64,000 nt of DNA, taken from the NCBI GenBank assembly GCA_023375675.1, contig JALQBC010000048.1, positions 1 to 64,000 of the forward strand, written 5' to 3'. Numbering within the stretch: position 1 is the stretch's first letter; each line of letters opens with the position of its first letter. Under the pieces are notes generated by a model. That model worked only from the letters and a program-made list of their open reading frames with translations, made no database searches and had not been told where the DNA came from. The translations under genes were made by a program, and so were the position numbers. This document shows positions 33,286-44,483 of the stretch, piece after piece. The stretch comes from Cytospora piceicola. Its lineage: Eukaryota > Ascomycota > Sordariomycetes > Diaporthales > Cytosporaceae.

Positions 33286-35763
33286 TCAGCACCAAGTGAA
33301 AACAGGATTCCGTGCCTTGACAGGCTCCAGCCTCTCAACAATGACCTTGCGCTGATTGCCCTCCATGCCCTCAGCCGCAGCATATCCCAAATCGCCCTCG
33401 ACGTCATCATCGTCATACCCATACATCTGCTGGGCGAGGGTGCTATTTCGCCGCCCCATCACAGTAGCAAACGAGTACCGCCTCTCCCTCTTGGGGTTAG
33501 CGTACGCGGTGAGCGTGGTGTTTGACCGCTGAGGGCCGGGGTAACTAGTCCCGACGTTTGCGTGGGCCATCTTGGGCCGGTCGTACCTGGCCCGTGTGGG
33601 TGAGGAGGCTGCCGTGCTGTCGTTGTGCATGACCAGCGAGTCCTCCTCCAACGACTGTGTCTCGTCTATCGCCGTGTCGGTTATCATGCCGGACAGCTCG
33701 AACCTACCAGGGTGAGGCAGGTCGGCTGCCGGAGTAGAGAGGCCAAGTAAATCCGTGACGGGCGTGGCAGAGGAGTTTGCAGCGCCAATGTCCATCTCTT
33801 CTTCGATGGCCTTATGGATCTCCTCATCTGTACGTCGTCGCATCTCTGAGGATGTCACCCTCATGGGAACTGCCACAGGGACATCTACCAGGTCGTCCCA
33901 CACGCAGACCTTTGCGCGACGGGTGAGCTCCAGTGGGCCGTGGTCTGGTGTTTTCAGAGTCTCTACGACGTTCCATGCCTGGCCCTTCATAACTGCTATC
34001 TGCCTGGAGAACATCTTTTCCTGGAAATCGGGGTCGAGTTGAAATACCTTCCTCAGCGCGAGTTGTGTCTGGCTCCACCAAGCGGTAGATGTGAGTAGTG
34101 GGAGGAAATGGTCTCTCGTCTTCTGTGAGAACGGTCTGCCGATGAGATCCACGGGTAAGAAGAGCCAGCCGAACGGGAAACTGCCGTCGTCGTTAGCAAC
34201 GCCGCGCAAATGTTTGGTATCGTTGTGACACCACTTACCTGCGCCAAGCATCCGGATGTTTCCAGGGCCATGATAATGAGTTATCAATAGCACCTATGGT
34301 GATCTTCGGCTCTCTTGGTCGCTCTATTGGACTGGCCGCTTCCATCGGCTTTTGAGCCTTATAAGGGTAGGAAGATCGGCTGTTTGTCTTCCTCTGGCCC
34401 AAGTCAACCGGCCTTGGGCCATCCTCGTCCGGTGTGCGCGTATTAAAGTGTACTGGTTCAGAGACTATTGAGACCTCCTCTGTTTGCCAATCGACTTTTA
34501 TCATCCAGTTGTCGAGCCCCCGGTCAGTATTACGCATGATATAGTCCAATATCACGAGCTTCTCGAGCTCCTCTCGGAAGCCTTGCTTCAGATTCTCTGT
34601 CCACCTGAAGTTCCCAGGTCCAGGTATAGAGTGGTCTGGTGCCTCCTCCCCGTCGTCATCGTTCTCTTCTTGGCGCGTGTTGGGCCGGCAATTATCCACC
34701 CATCTTCGGCGCTTGTTGCGATGTGCCTCATCCTTCCTGTAGCCCGAGAGATACTGGTCAGGCCAAGGGTGCTCCCGAAGGAACACGTTAGCATCTTTGA
34801 AGCCCTTGAGAAATACTTGGAAGCTTCCAGGTTTTGACGGTAATATTTTTCTGGTCCTGGAATAATTATAGCGGTCCCAGAACGGATAGTGGAACGATCT
34901 CGAGGCGAGCCACACAACGTCGGTGTACGGTACCATATGCGTCCGTAATTGGCAATCGAGGGTGTAAGCCGCCGCTTCGCTCACGTAGGAGAGGTTGGGA
35001 ATGAGACTGCCTGCAGTTAGTACATGGTCCGTAGGGTGAAGAGTAGCCATCCTTTTTGAACGTACCAAGCCCTGCCAAAACAGCAAGGAAACAAATTCCT
35101 GTGAATCCACTTGTTCCATTTAGGATTTCCCGCAGCATACGGCTCCTCGTCCTTGGGCTTGAACACACCCACAACCTTTCCATCAGGGTTCCTCGCAAAG
35201 TATGATCCTGAGCTGCCCTGTGAAATCATAAGAGGTTGCACGCCCTGTTCGATGGCCAGCCGCACGCTCTCGATGATGACGGCGAACTCCTCCCTCGTCA
35301 TGACTCCCTCCTGTGGCCTGGAGAGAGCCTCGGCCGTGATCGGCCGCACGCCTTCTGGGGCTTGGAACACGCTGTGGTGTATCTCCAGCCGCTCGTCGTC
35401 GTCGTCCTCGTCGCCGTGTCTGCCCTTCTTGCCCCTCTTGAACTTGGATGCAATCTCATCTGCCCATCGTTCAAGCCGTGCGTTGATCGCCTTCACGTCC
35501 ACGCCCGAGTTGCTCCTAAGCCTCCGGCCGCGGCTGCCCTTCGCCACCCCTTGGCGGTTTGTGCTGCTTCCGCCGTGTGGTGGTTTCGGGGAGATCATGC
35601 CCGGCTGTGGACGCGGTTGGGAGGTGTTGCTGTATTGGGGAGCAAGAGGGTCTTGTAGCGAATCGGAGGCTTGGCCGAGAAAGTCATTGTCGGACTCGTC
35701 GCTGGAGTGGTCGGCTTGTTCCAGGCGCTCATAGCCTGTCTTGGCGGGGCGGTTTCGAGGCAT
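33286..35763 (-). CDS. LSB6: Phosphatidylinositol 4-kinase type II
   Basis: Makes PI4P from phosphatidylinositol on Golgi, endosomal or vacuolar membranes. Three exons, 35763-35066, 35006-34239 and 34180-33286, give 786 residues; junctions read GRACLIPNLSYVSE and HPDAWRSFPFGW. A disordered N-terminus leads into the kinase core: glycine-loop SQGSSGSYFAR, ATP-binding lysine in KVVGVFKPKDEEPY, then the Cys-rich HRNLFPCCFGRAC, matching the palmitoylated CCPC segment of animal enzymes. The catalytic segment is DYIMRNTDRGLDNWMIK and the metal-binding segment IGAIDNSLSWPWKHPDAWR. A family-specific WLFLPVDLIGRPFS region and a long variable tail follow. It is the type II family, as in yeast Lsb6. It diverges from no close neighbour: about 0.8 kb separates its start from the GCP2 stop. 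Confidence 0.95.
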
Positions 35764-36561
35764 CGTGGTGAGTATTCTAGACTATCGGCAGGACTTTGGT
35801 TATGAGACAGGGACAAGATGTATGGAAGGTAGGTAGGTAGATGATTGTAAACTGTTGCTGTTAAGCCATGGCAATTCAAAGCGATAGTCGAGGTGTTCGA
35901 AGCGAAGCCAGCACGTGTTTCCGACGACAGAACTGCAATTGAATTCAGAAACGCAAGAGGTCCCCGCAAACGATACTCCGTGGCGGGAATCCCGAATAAG
36001 AAGGCGATGTAGTGATGTCCTTGTGAGAGGTGAGGCTGGACACCTGTATTGGGAAAGAGAGTGAAGGAGATATGGGACTTTGTCTTCTGGAAGGCTTCTG
36101 TACAGAAGCTGTGACGTTGGATTGATGATGGTCTGTGATAACTAGGCCAACCTTATGTAAAGCTTGGTCGGGGGTTAGTGTTAGCGATTATGACAGCTTG
36201 ACAGCTTGACAGCTTGGGGGACAGCTTGCCGAGTGGCCAGCAATAGCCGCCAAACACCCGTTCACTCACCCACTTATTACCCACTCAAGCCCTCAGGGGT
36301 GCACCATTGGAGCAGGGACATGCATAACGGTTGGCATGAAGTCGTCCTCACATGATTATCGGCAATGGTATTGGAAATTGCTGGATTATTGCCTCATTCT
36401 CCGTGCAAGGTATCTTTGATATCTACGTCATTGAATCTCAGAGCCATGGTTTTTGATCGCTCCTATAAACGCCCCATTACTCACTCGAGTTTCTTCAACG
36501 CCAGCCAGGTTGCAATCCTCATCTCCACGCAGCAGCACTACAATAAATGCTATTATCGAAT
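35764..36561. promoter_or_regulatory. PI 4-kinase upstream region
   Basis: About 800 bp between the PI 4-kinase start and the GCP2 stop. It includes GGTAGGTAGGTAG near 35829 and four GACAGCTT copies near 36192-36227, three of them in direct 8-bp tandem. No gene is seen. Confidence 0.45.
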
Positions 36562-39447
36562 TCAGAGAGTGGAATCATCCTCATTCCTTATACTCCCAAC
36601 GTGCTCCGTGCCTTGGCTTGCAGCACTCAGCCTCGCGCAGAGACTAAGCAACACCACCGTCTCCGTTGCGGCATAATGGTTCAGGGCGTCCAGCAGGATC
36701 TTGAGATGCCTGCCAAAGTTGTATTCCCACGCCTTCATCGTGTCCACTAACATGGCCAGCTGCGCCTCAGGACTCTTACTCGACTCGCCGTACTTCTCCC
36801 GATTGGCTAGCAAATGCTTCCATTGGTCGTCCGTCATGTTCCTCGGCTTGGTTGTCCCCTGTAGATCTGGGTCGGCCCTCTCGAGGTTCCTCGTCATCCA
36901 GTCAATACTGCCTGTGAACATGTTGCAGTTGTTCATCAGCTTGGAATGGACCTGCCGATACTGTTAGTAAGGGACCCCCTTGGAGAATATCAGTATTTTA
37001 CTTACCCTGAGAAGCTTGCTGTTCGTCAGCATGCACTCCTTCAAGCAAGTATCCAGAAAATCCACATGATCCTGCATCAGCTCATCGACCGTCCGAGTGA
37101 AGCCCTTGGACGTATCGTTGTCCTTTGCCTTCAGCCGAGACATCAAGGATTGCCAATTTGGCTCAATCACTTCTGAAGTACAAAAATACAACAACTGCTG
37201 GACGAAAATCAGCATCCGGGCTCTCAGCGTCCAAACGCGCTTCTTCCACAGTTCGAGCTCTTTACTCGAGCTTCTGCGGCACCACACAAAACCTCGAGTC
37301 TGTACCTGCCATGCCGTGGATAACTGCGATTCCAGGTGGCGGAGGGATAACAAGTAACGGAATAATGCCTGGTATCGCCAGATTGTCTTCCGACTGACGA
37401 CAAGGGACACCGGAAAGGGCACTGCGTAGTCCAGCTGCAAGGACGTGAAACCGTTGGCCTTCTTATCGCTTTCGATTGGTTGGTCCTTCAGAGGTTGCAA
37501 CGACCCGCCCTCTTCAATGCCAGTGATATTAACAACCCGTTGAAGAGACTTGATGAGTGTGATCTCATTCATCTGCACCTTCACATCCTCCTTGAACGGA
37601 TCCAATGCAACGATACTGCCGGGCTGCCGTAACACCAGATCAAGCAGCGACTGCAACTTGGCAATATTGACAACTTGCGTGGGTTTCCGTAGTTCCGAGG
37701 TGCTGAGTTCCAAGAAGTGAGTGAAGTAGTCGGATGGGTCGAGGAAGAAATAGTGTTTCAGAGACCGCAGTCTGTCCGGCAGCGCGTGGGTGGTCAGTAG
37801 CAACTGCATCAACGACTCGTTCGCATGTGAGTATGCGTTGTTGACGTTCTCCAGGAAACGATTGTCGTCGAATGATTTTGGCTTGTCTTTGACGTCGCTG
37901 CTGACGTCCACACCACCACATTCGCGTACCACGTTGAGATATTTGCCAGCCAGGAGGACCTTTTCCTTGACTGCTACTAGTTGCGGCGGTACCTCCTTGT
38001 CCCTAATTGTATACCGCCTCTCCCAGTACTCATCCGTGTAGTCCTGTTCCAGCCTCTCTCGGCGCAGGCTCTTCTGCTCCTTTATCAGGAACTCCCCATG
38101 TGGATCGTTGATACTGCCGTGGTGAAGCCATTCGTTGAGCATGACCATGTATGGCCGGCTCGAGTCCCGCAATAGAGTTGTAAGCAAAGCCCTAGCAGCT
38201 GGGTCTCCGGACATGGTTTCTAATCTCTTGGTAATGAGGCCAAGTACCACGCCTCCTTTGCATATCTTCTTCCCCGTCATATTTCCAGGCATGAGGTCTC
38301 CGCCATCCCTCAGTTGCTCCAGGATTTGGTCGAAGTCGTCGGCGCTATCGCTAGATTCGTCGGTTTCTTCATCCAACAGGGCGTTTCTTTTCAGCAGCTC
38401 ATGTGCCAGTGAGTAGAGCTGAAACATCATGTGGCTAGTGGGTATAATATGGATATTGAGGACATGTAGCGTGAAAGAACTATTTGTGAGGAATTGCGTC
38501 TCCAATTGGGCGATGAGGACCAGGTAGTCCTGCAGGAATTTCCGTATTGATGCGCACAGCGCGTGGTTCACGGAACCAAACTCTTCGCGGCTCTGGACGT
38601 CAACGAACGTTTCAAGCGCGGTATAATAAGTCGCCATCTTCAGCATCGACAGGGAAAGGTCTTGTAGACTTGGGTCCAGGCCGGTCAGGATGCGATATGC
38701 CGGACCTGCTAACCGGTCTCGTTCCTCATGCGGATCGTAACCTTTCGCGAATCGGATGTACTGGCCCTCGTAGCCCATGAACACAAACAGGAGGTCTTCT
38801 AATATTACGGCCTCCTGAGCTTCGAGCGATAAGTCTGACAGCGGTTTCGGCTGTACAGACGCGGGCGCATGCAATGCCAGCGGTGGTATTGATATTCGAG
38901 ATGCCAATGGCGCAGAGGTATGTGGTAGAAGTGTGGCTTCTGGTTCCCATGGTGCTATAAATCCCAAACGTCAGCACATTCACGAATATCACCCAGCCGT
39001 CAGGAACCAATCCATGCCTTGCAGAGGTGCCTCCTGCCTCAAGTCCTTGGATCGCGTGTCCGCATTCCTCCGGTCCGGCCCCTTGGCCTTGTCGAGGACC
39101 GACATCGACATGGACGGCGCATGTCTCCGATCCGGACTCTTGGTCCTCGATACCATGGTCTCACGCGTCGTCACGGTGTGCCTCTCTGTGCGCCGCTCCC
39201 GCTCCTCGGCGGACCTCATGCTGTTCGTCCGCGGGTTGCCCGACAACGTCCTCTTATGTGGCAGCCGGTCCTGGGCCAACCTAGGCGACGCAACTCCGCC
39301 TCTCTGCGGCTTCGGCTCGAAGGGACTCCGGGATGTATTATCGGTATTTATGCGGGGCATGCGCGACGACGCCTTCTCCCCAGCGGCGGCGCCATTGGAT
39401 GCTCCTCTGCCGGCGCCGTATGTTGGGTTTCTGGTAGACGCGGACAT
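36562..39447 (-). CDS. SPC97: Gamma-tubulin complex component GCP2 (Spc97 family)
   Basis: Subunit of the gamma-tubulin small complex that nucleates microtubules at spindle pole bodies. Three exons, 39447-39018, 38954-37006 and 36951-36562, give 922 residues. The N-terminus is basic and Ser/Thr-rich with SP/TP sites. The Spc97/Spc98 fold starts near EAVILEDLLFVFMGYEGQYI, the GCP2 signature region. The C-terminal gamma-tubulin-binding half includes FFLDPSDYFTHFLELSTSEL, YAVPFPVSLVVSRKTIWRYQ and LFRYLLSLRHLESQL. The tail LKILLDALNHYAATETVVLL is typical of fungal GCP2. Intron 1 (39017-38955) begins with GC, because no GT donor restores the conserved frame; intron 2 (37005-36952) is GT-AG. It is divergent from proteasome alpha-5, with 487 bp between start codons. 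Confidence 0.94.
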
Positions 39448-39934
39448 GTTTTCGGGTTACATCTGGGAGGCGCGGCCGTGTTCCTCTTCCCTGGGTTGCA
39501 TGTGCTGCAAAGGGTTTTGCGATAGGGGCTGGCTGTTGAATGGATTGGTTTAGGACGTATGTATGAATCAGGTTCGCCTGTTTACTCGGGTAAGCATCGT
39601 CGCGACAAATTGATGCTCTGGAGCCCAGGCGCGTCACTCAGCTGCGTGTTCAGGACCCCTGTTCGGGTGCTTTAGCGATTGGCGGGGCGACAGGGATGCG
39701 GCACCCTAGCAGCTACTAGCAGTGGCAGGCCCGGCACGACTGAGAGAGCTGGGCTGGCTGCTGGCTGCGGCAGGCTCCAGCTGGTGACGACCGTTTGTGC
39801 TTGAGCTTCCAACAACACAGCTTCGCTGACCTGCCTCATCCCAACCTCAAAGACATTACACACCTCTCAAATCAGCACTCACTTCCCTGTTTCCTCCAAT
39901 TCTCTAGCCAGGTTGCCCTCACAATACCGCCAAG
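39448..39934. promoter_or_regulatory. Shared divergent promoter of GCP2 and proteasome alpha-5
   Basis: The 487 bp between the two start codons. The proteasome side has a pyrimidine-rich leader (near 39840-39930) of the kind seen before other housekeeping genes here. No specific operator can be named with confidence. Confidence 0.5.
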
Positions 39935-40862
39935 ATGTTTATGGCAAGATCAGAATACGGTCAGTTTAGTCCACCATACATACATGCCCTCTAACTACTT
40001 CCCCATCGTGAGACCGACCAGCTACCCAACTAACTTGACTAACCGTTTGCTTTGCACAGACCGGGGTATCAACACCTTCTCCCCCGAAGGCCGGCTCTTC
40101 CAGGTCGAGTACTCCCTCGAGGCCATCAAGCTGGGCAGCACGGCCATCGGCGTCGCCACCAACGAGGGCGTCGTCCTCGGCGTCGAGAAGCGCGTCACCT
40201 CCACCCTGCTCGAGACCTCCTCCGTCGAGAAGATCGTCGAGATCGACCGCCACATCGGCTGCGCCATGTCCGGCCTGCAGGCCGACGCCCGGAGCATGGT
40301 CGAGCACGCCCGCGTCGAGTGCCAGAGCCACGCCTTCAACTACAACGAGAGCCTGCGGGTCGAGTCCTGCACCCAGGCCATCTGCGACCTGGCGCTGCGG
40401 TTCGGCGAGAGCGCCGACGGTGAGGAGAGCATCATGAGCCGGCCGTTCGGTGTTGCCCTTCTTATTGCGGGGTATGATGAGGATGGCCCCAGTCTGTACC
40501 ACGCTGAGCCCAGTGGAACTTTCTACCGGTATGATGCGAAGGCTATCGGAAGTGGAAGTGAGGGTGCACAGGCTGAGCTGCAGAACGAGTACCACAAGGT
40601 GAGTGATACTGCGATATATCTGAAGCCACCCATGGATATGGGTATTGGTCGATATTATTTGCCGGAACAGTGCTGACTTCTTCCATAGTCTCTCACGCTG
40701 AAAGACGCAGAGACACTGGTGCTCAAGACCCTGAAGCAGGTTATGGAGGAGAAGCTGGATTCCAAGAACGTGCAACTCGCAAGTGTGACCAAAGAGAGGG
40801 GCTTCCGGATATACACCGACGAGGAGATGGCCGCTGTGGTGGAGCGTCTGCCTGCAAACTAG
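39935..40862 (+). CDS. PUP2: 20S proteasome subunit alpha type 5
   Basis: Structural alpha-ring subunit of the 20S core. Exons 39935-39959 (25 nt), 40060-40598 and 40689-40862 give 245 residues, the normal family length. It begins [20 protein letters not shown], and the N-terminal proteasome alpha signature [20 protein letters not shown] is complete. Also clear are the [19 protein letters not shown] segment, the [14 protein letters not shown] strand and the acidic [20 protein letters not shown] region typical of alpha-5. As in other alpha subunits there is no catalytic N-terminal threonine. The very short first exon, with the intron in the fourth codon after MARSE, is firm because both sides match the family. 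GC-rich codon use suggests strong expression. Confidence 0.97.
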
Positions 40863-41319
40863 GAACTGGATGACACTGGCATGCTGCGGCCTGTGGGCAA
40901 CAAAGATGGAGACGAAACCGAAATTTGCGAGGAAGTCGAGTGACTGCGACAAAGAGAACGCAGTACTGCCGCAGCCATTGCAGGAACACAACGAGGTTCG
41001 CACACAGCTGCAAAACTGCATCATGACATAGTGGAATGAGAAGACGAGGTCACCCGAAACTCAGGAATATCGCCGATTGCGATTTGTATCATTAGTCTAT
41101 TCACGAACTAGACCACCAAAAAAACCCACACTGGTATGCAATCGAGCCGATTCCAACCAAGTCACCTCAATCCCCAATCCCCGAGACGAGTTTGACATGT
41201 CTTCGTCAACTTGCGCACATACACCGTAAAACGACCGAGTACATTCCATACAGGCCAAGGGACATACCCCGTGTTCTGCGTCAGAAACATCTTGACTGTC
41301 CTGCCCCCCCCCCCCTCTT
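40863..41319. terminator. Convergent 3' region between proteasome alpha-5 and the Zn2Cys6 gene
   Basis: About 460 bp holding both 3' UTRs. A 12-base C run lies at 41304-41315, right beside the transcription-factor stop codon. No gene is seen. Confidence 0.45.
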
Positions 41320-44300
41320 CTACTCCTCCAACGTCAACCTTTCCATATCGTCCTCAACACTGAGCAGCCCAAAAGCAACATGCGCCCGGTCCGACCGCTG
41401 CAGGAGGGGCTTGTTCTGGCCCTCGTCCACCTCGTGGATCCGCTTGTCAAGCCTCCTCGTAGTCCAGCCCTGCCTGAGGGCGTCAGACTCAGACTCGGGC
41501 TCGTAAGGCGGCGCGACACCCATCGCCGCGGCCTTGCGCCAGGCCCCCTCGCAGCCGTTGGCGATCTGGTCTCCTGTCTGCCACCCGGTCAGGCGGGTTA
41601 TGTGGTGGAGACGCCTTATGGCCCACTGTCTCTGGAGCTTATCGCGGAACTACGTTGTCACATGTCAGTCGTGTTCTGCTCTCGAGCTGTATCAAAACAT
41701 CTGCAAGTGGTGACCGGGACAAGGTTACGGACCTGAACAGCTGCTACGAAAAGTGGGAAGCAGCACTCGATGTAAGCAGCAGATTGGACCGTGCTGATCG
41801 TGACATCCGGGGACCAGTCCTCAGCCACGCCGGCCACGAGGCGTCCAATCTCGTTCGCGTAAGGGTCCGTCTGCTCGGCAACCGTGTGCGCGGCGACCAT
41901 GGCGAACGGCGGCATGCTGGGATGTGCACGGTGGAGAAGAACCAGTCCCATGTAAAAGTTCATCCAGATGCCTGCAATGCTGTAGGTCCTGTATGTCAGA
42001 GCTGGACCGAATGGTGAGTCTTGAGGCGAGTGTACATCCTCGCTCAGAGGGTCGAAGTCCGGCCCGAGGCATGATTTGAACAGCTCGAAGGCCTCCAGTA
42101 TGCTGCTCCATTCCTCCAAAGCCTTGTTTGTGCTTGTCTCCAAATCAATTGCATCAAAGATATTCTCTGCCGAGGGGAAGGGCTCTAACGGGGGGCTGAG
42201 ACCCCTTGGAAACTTGATGTGGCCTCTTCCAGGGAACATTCCAGGGAACGTTGTTGGCGAGTTGGGTCCTCTTGGGCTTGCGCTGGCGTCTCGGTCCCTT
42301 GCCTTCCGTTTGCGTGGCAGATCGTTGGCGACGAACTTGGAGAGGCGTCCTAACAAGAGAACGAGATGATCATAAGTCCCGTATCTACCTCAGGTCAGCG
42401 ATATCTCCTGTGTTTTGTATTTCAGGCCTCTTACATCTGGTTCACCCTGTTCATAGGCGCCCGTGGAGGACATTGCGTCCATAAATCATAATCCATGCTT
42501 CTCTGACCTTAGTTATCACATTTCTTCACTGCGGGTAGTGTTCCAAAACTTACAACAGTTGGGAGGCCCCCAATGTACTCTGATAAACATCCATTTTGCA
42601 AAACCACCAATACAGGTCCATCATAAGCTCAAAATTCTCGAGGTCTCGATCCGTACACTGTCTTGGCTTTGACTCCCATGTGGAGGAGCCCAGACAGTCG
42701 ATGAAACCCACGGGCTTTCCTGAAAGGCGGCTCACCAAATCCAGATCTACGTCGGCAAGTTCGTGATTGACATGATCCAATTGTGTCATCAAGGCACCGA
42801 AGGGGCTCTGCACTTGCAATTCCGCCCATCGTTGTCGCCGCTGCTGGTGGATGGCCAGTATCTGCCGACTCATCTCGCTGAAAGGTGTCTCCTTGATTAG
42901 CTGGCGTGCTCCGATCATGTGTGTGCACCATCTCTCGTGGTTGCTGCTCCAAACTTCGTAAAATCCCAGGAGCAAAGTGGCAGCCAGAGTAGCCGGGTGG
43001 GCTCGTCTGCTTGGACTTTGGTAATTCTTGGAGCTTCGACGAATGCACAGCTGGTAATGCAGCCAAGAAGCAGTCGGTATATCTCCCTTCAACAAGGCCA
43101 TTTGTAGACTTCCAATGGCCAAGATAGCTTGAAGAAGTGCCGGATGTTGGAAAGAAGAGACTGGGAAGACATCTATGAATAATGAGTCTCACGGTTTCGA
43201 ATCCTTATTCTGGTACGGGACAACTCACATGTCCATATGTGCTGCTGAGATTTCGGAATTGTTTCGCCCGAGAACATTCGTGATGGATCGAGCGGGTTAC
43301 GCTCGAACATTGACAACGCCGGAGCCGTTACATTCACGAAATACCAGAAGATAGCGGCCGTCTGGGGATCATTTAGGGGTGTGTCGGTGGGAGAAGGCGA
43401 GTAATTAGTCAAGATGTTCTCGCCAGACAGTGATTGGAAGGACCGGATCTGGGTCCCATACAGGTCAACTGGTGCTTGCAGGCAGTTCGCGACCATCACG
43501 CCAGGATTGCTGATGCCACTGTTTGATTCATCCTCGTCCTCCGGCTCAACAGCCAAAGTAGCATTTTCGCCAGTGAACCATAGTTCCGCTGTTGCTTGAT
43601 TTGTATCGTTGCTCACAGGCTGCTGCAGCTGTGGGTCAGGTGGTGTGAAGGGCAATATTGGCGAAATAACACGTTTTCCGTTCTCAATCCTCGCGTAGGC
43701 TGTGTGCCGACGTCCTTGCGATGTGGGACTCGCAGTCGAGGGTTGCGGAGGTGAATGCGACGCTACACGAAAATCGAACCAGTCTGGCTGGCTCATCTGG
43801 CTTGGTGAGGATACCATCCCCATGGATGGTTGTACAAAGAATGGATCTGAAGGCATTTGGCTCATGATATATTGGGGATGGTGTATGCCCAAGCCAAAAG
43901 TTGTTGTTGAATTGGCTCTGTGGATGTTGGGATAGGTTCCCAGGTAGTGGAACGGCGCCGTGCTGCCAAAATCTAGACTCGGGGGCTTCGGGGCAATGAC
44001 TGGGAGAGGGCCTTGTGACGAAGACGATGCCTTAGACTGAGACGAAGACAGCTGGGCGTTGACGAGAGCTTCAGTTGGGTCCGGATGATAATGCGGTATT
44101 GGCCCAAACGGGCCTCCGGGGATTGCGCCCATCGGGTTCTTGAATACAACGCGTGTGTTGTAGCCTTCACATTGTCTTTTTGATTTGGTACAATTCTGGC
44201 AAATTGGCTTTCCCTCATCGCATTTGATACGCCGTCTTCGACACGCTGTTCAACGTCAGTCACAAGACCAACAACAACCACAAACGCATCATCTTGAGAA

Positions 44301-44483
44301 CGATAAGTCCCATCACGAGGAGCACAGGGGGTTCGACATACTCATACAGCCAGTCTTGGTCCGTTTCCTGATATTTGTCTTCTTTGGAGGCAACGAATCG
44401 TTGGGGGACAATGCCGGGGACAACTCTCGGTGTTTGAAATCGTCCACTGCTGGGCTCTCAGGGGCTATCGCGACAGAATCCAT
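41320..44483 (-). CDS. Zn2Cys6 fungal transcription factor
   Basis: Nuclear DNA-binding regulator of unknown target. Six exons: 44483-44342, 44245-43229, 43172-42554, 42497-42435, 42384-41733 and 41649-41320; 940 residues. Exons 1 and 2 join to make the zinc cluster CMTCRRRRIKC then CDEGKPICQNCTKSKRQC, a perfect CX2CX6CX6CX2CX6C. A long low-complexity Pro/Ser region follows (about 80-300). The Fungal_trans-type middle region includes FVNVTAPALSMFERNP, FQHPALLQAILAIGSLQMAL, LLLGFYEVWSSNHERWCTHM and FMDYDLWTQCPPRAPMNRVN, and the C-terminal half has AAHTVAEQTDPYANEIGRLV. The 63-nt exon 4 is supported by the conserved DY.LW..CPPRAP motif. The upstream TTG frame start (44495) was rejected for the ATG at 44483. 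It has a very long upstream region. Confidence 0.92.

Noticed and set aside
39966..41024. Minus-strand frame (352 codons) opposite proteasome alpha-5
   Set aside because: Antisense of a well-supported gene whose splice sites and family match are certain.
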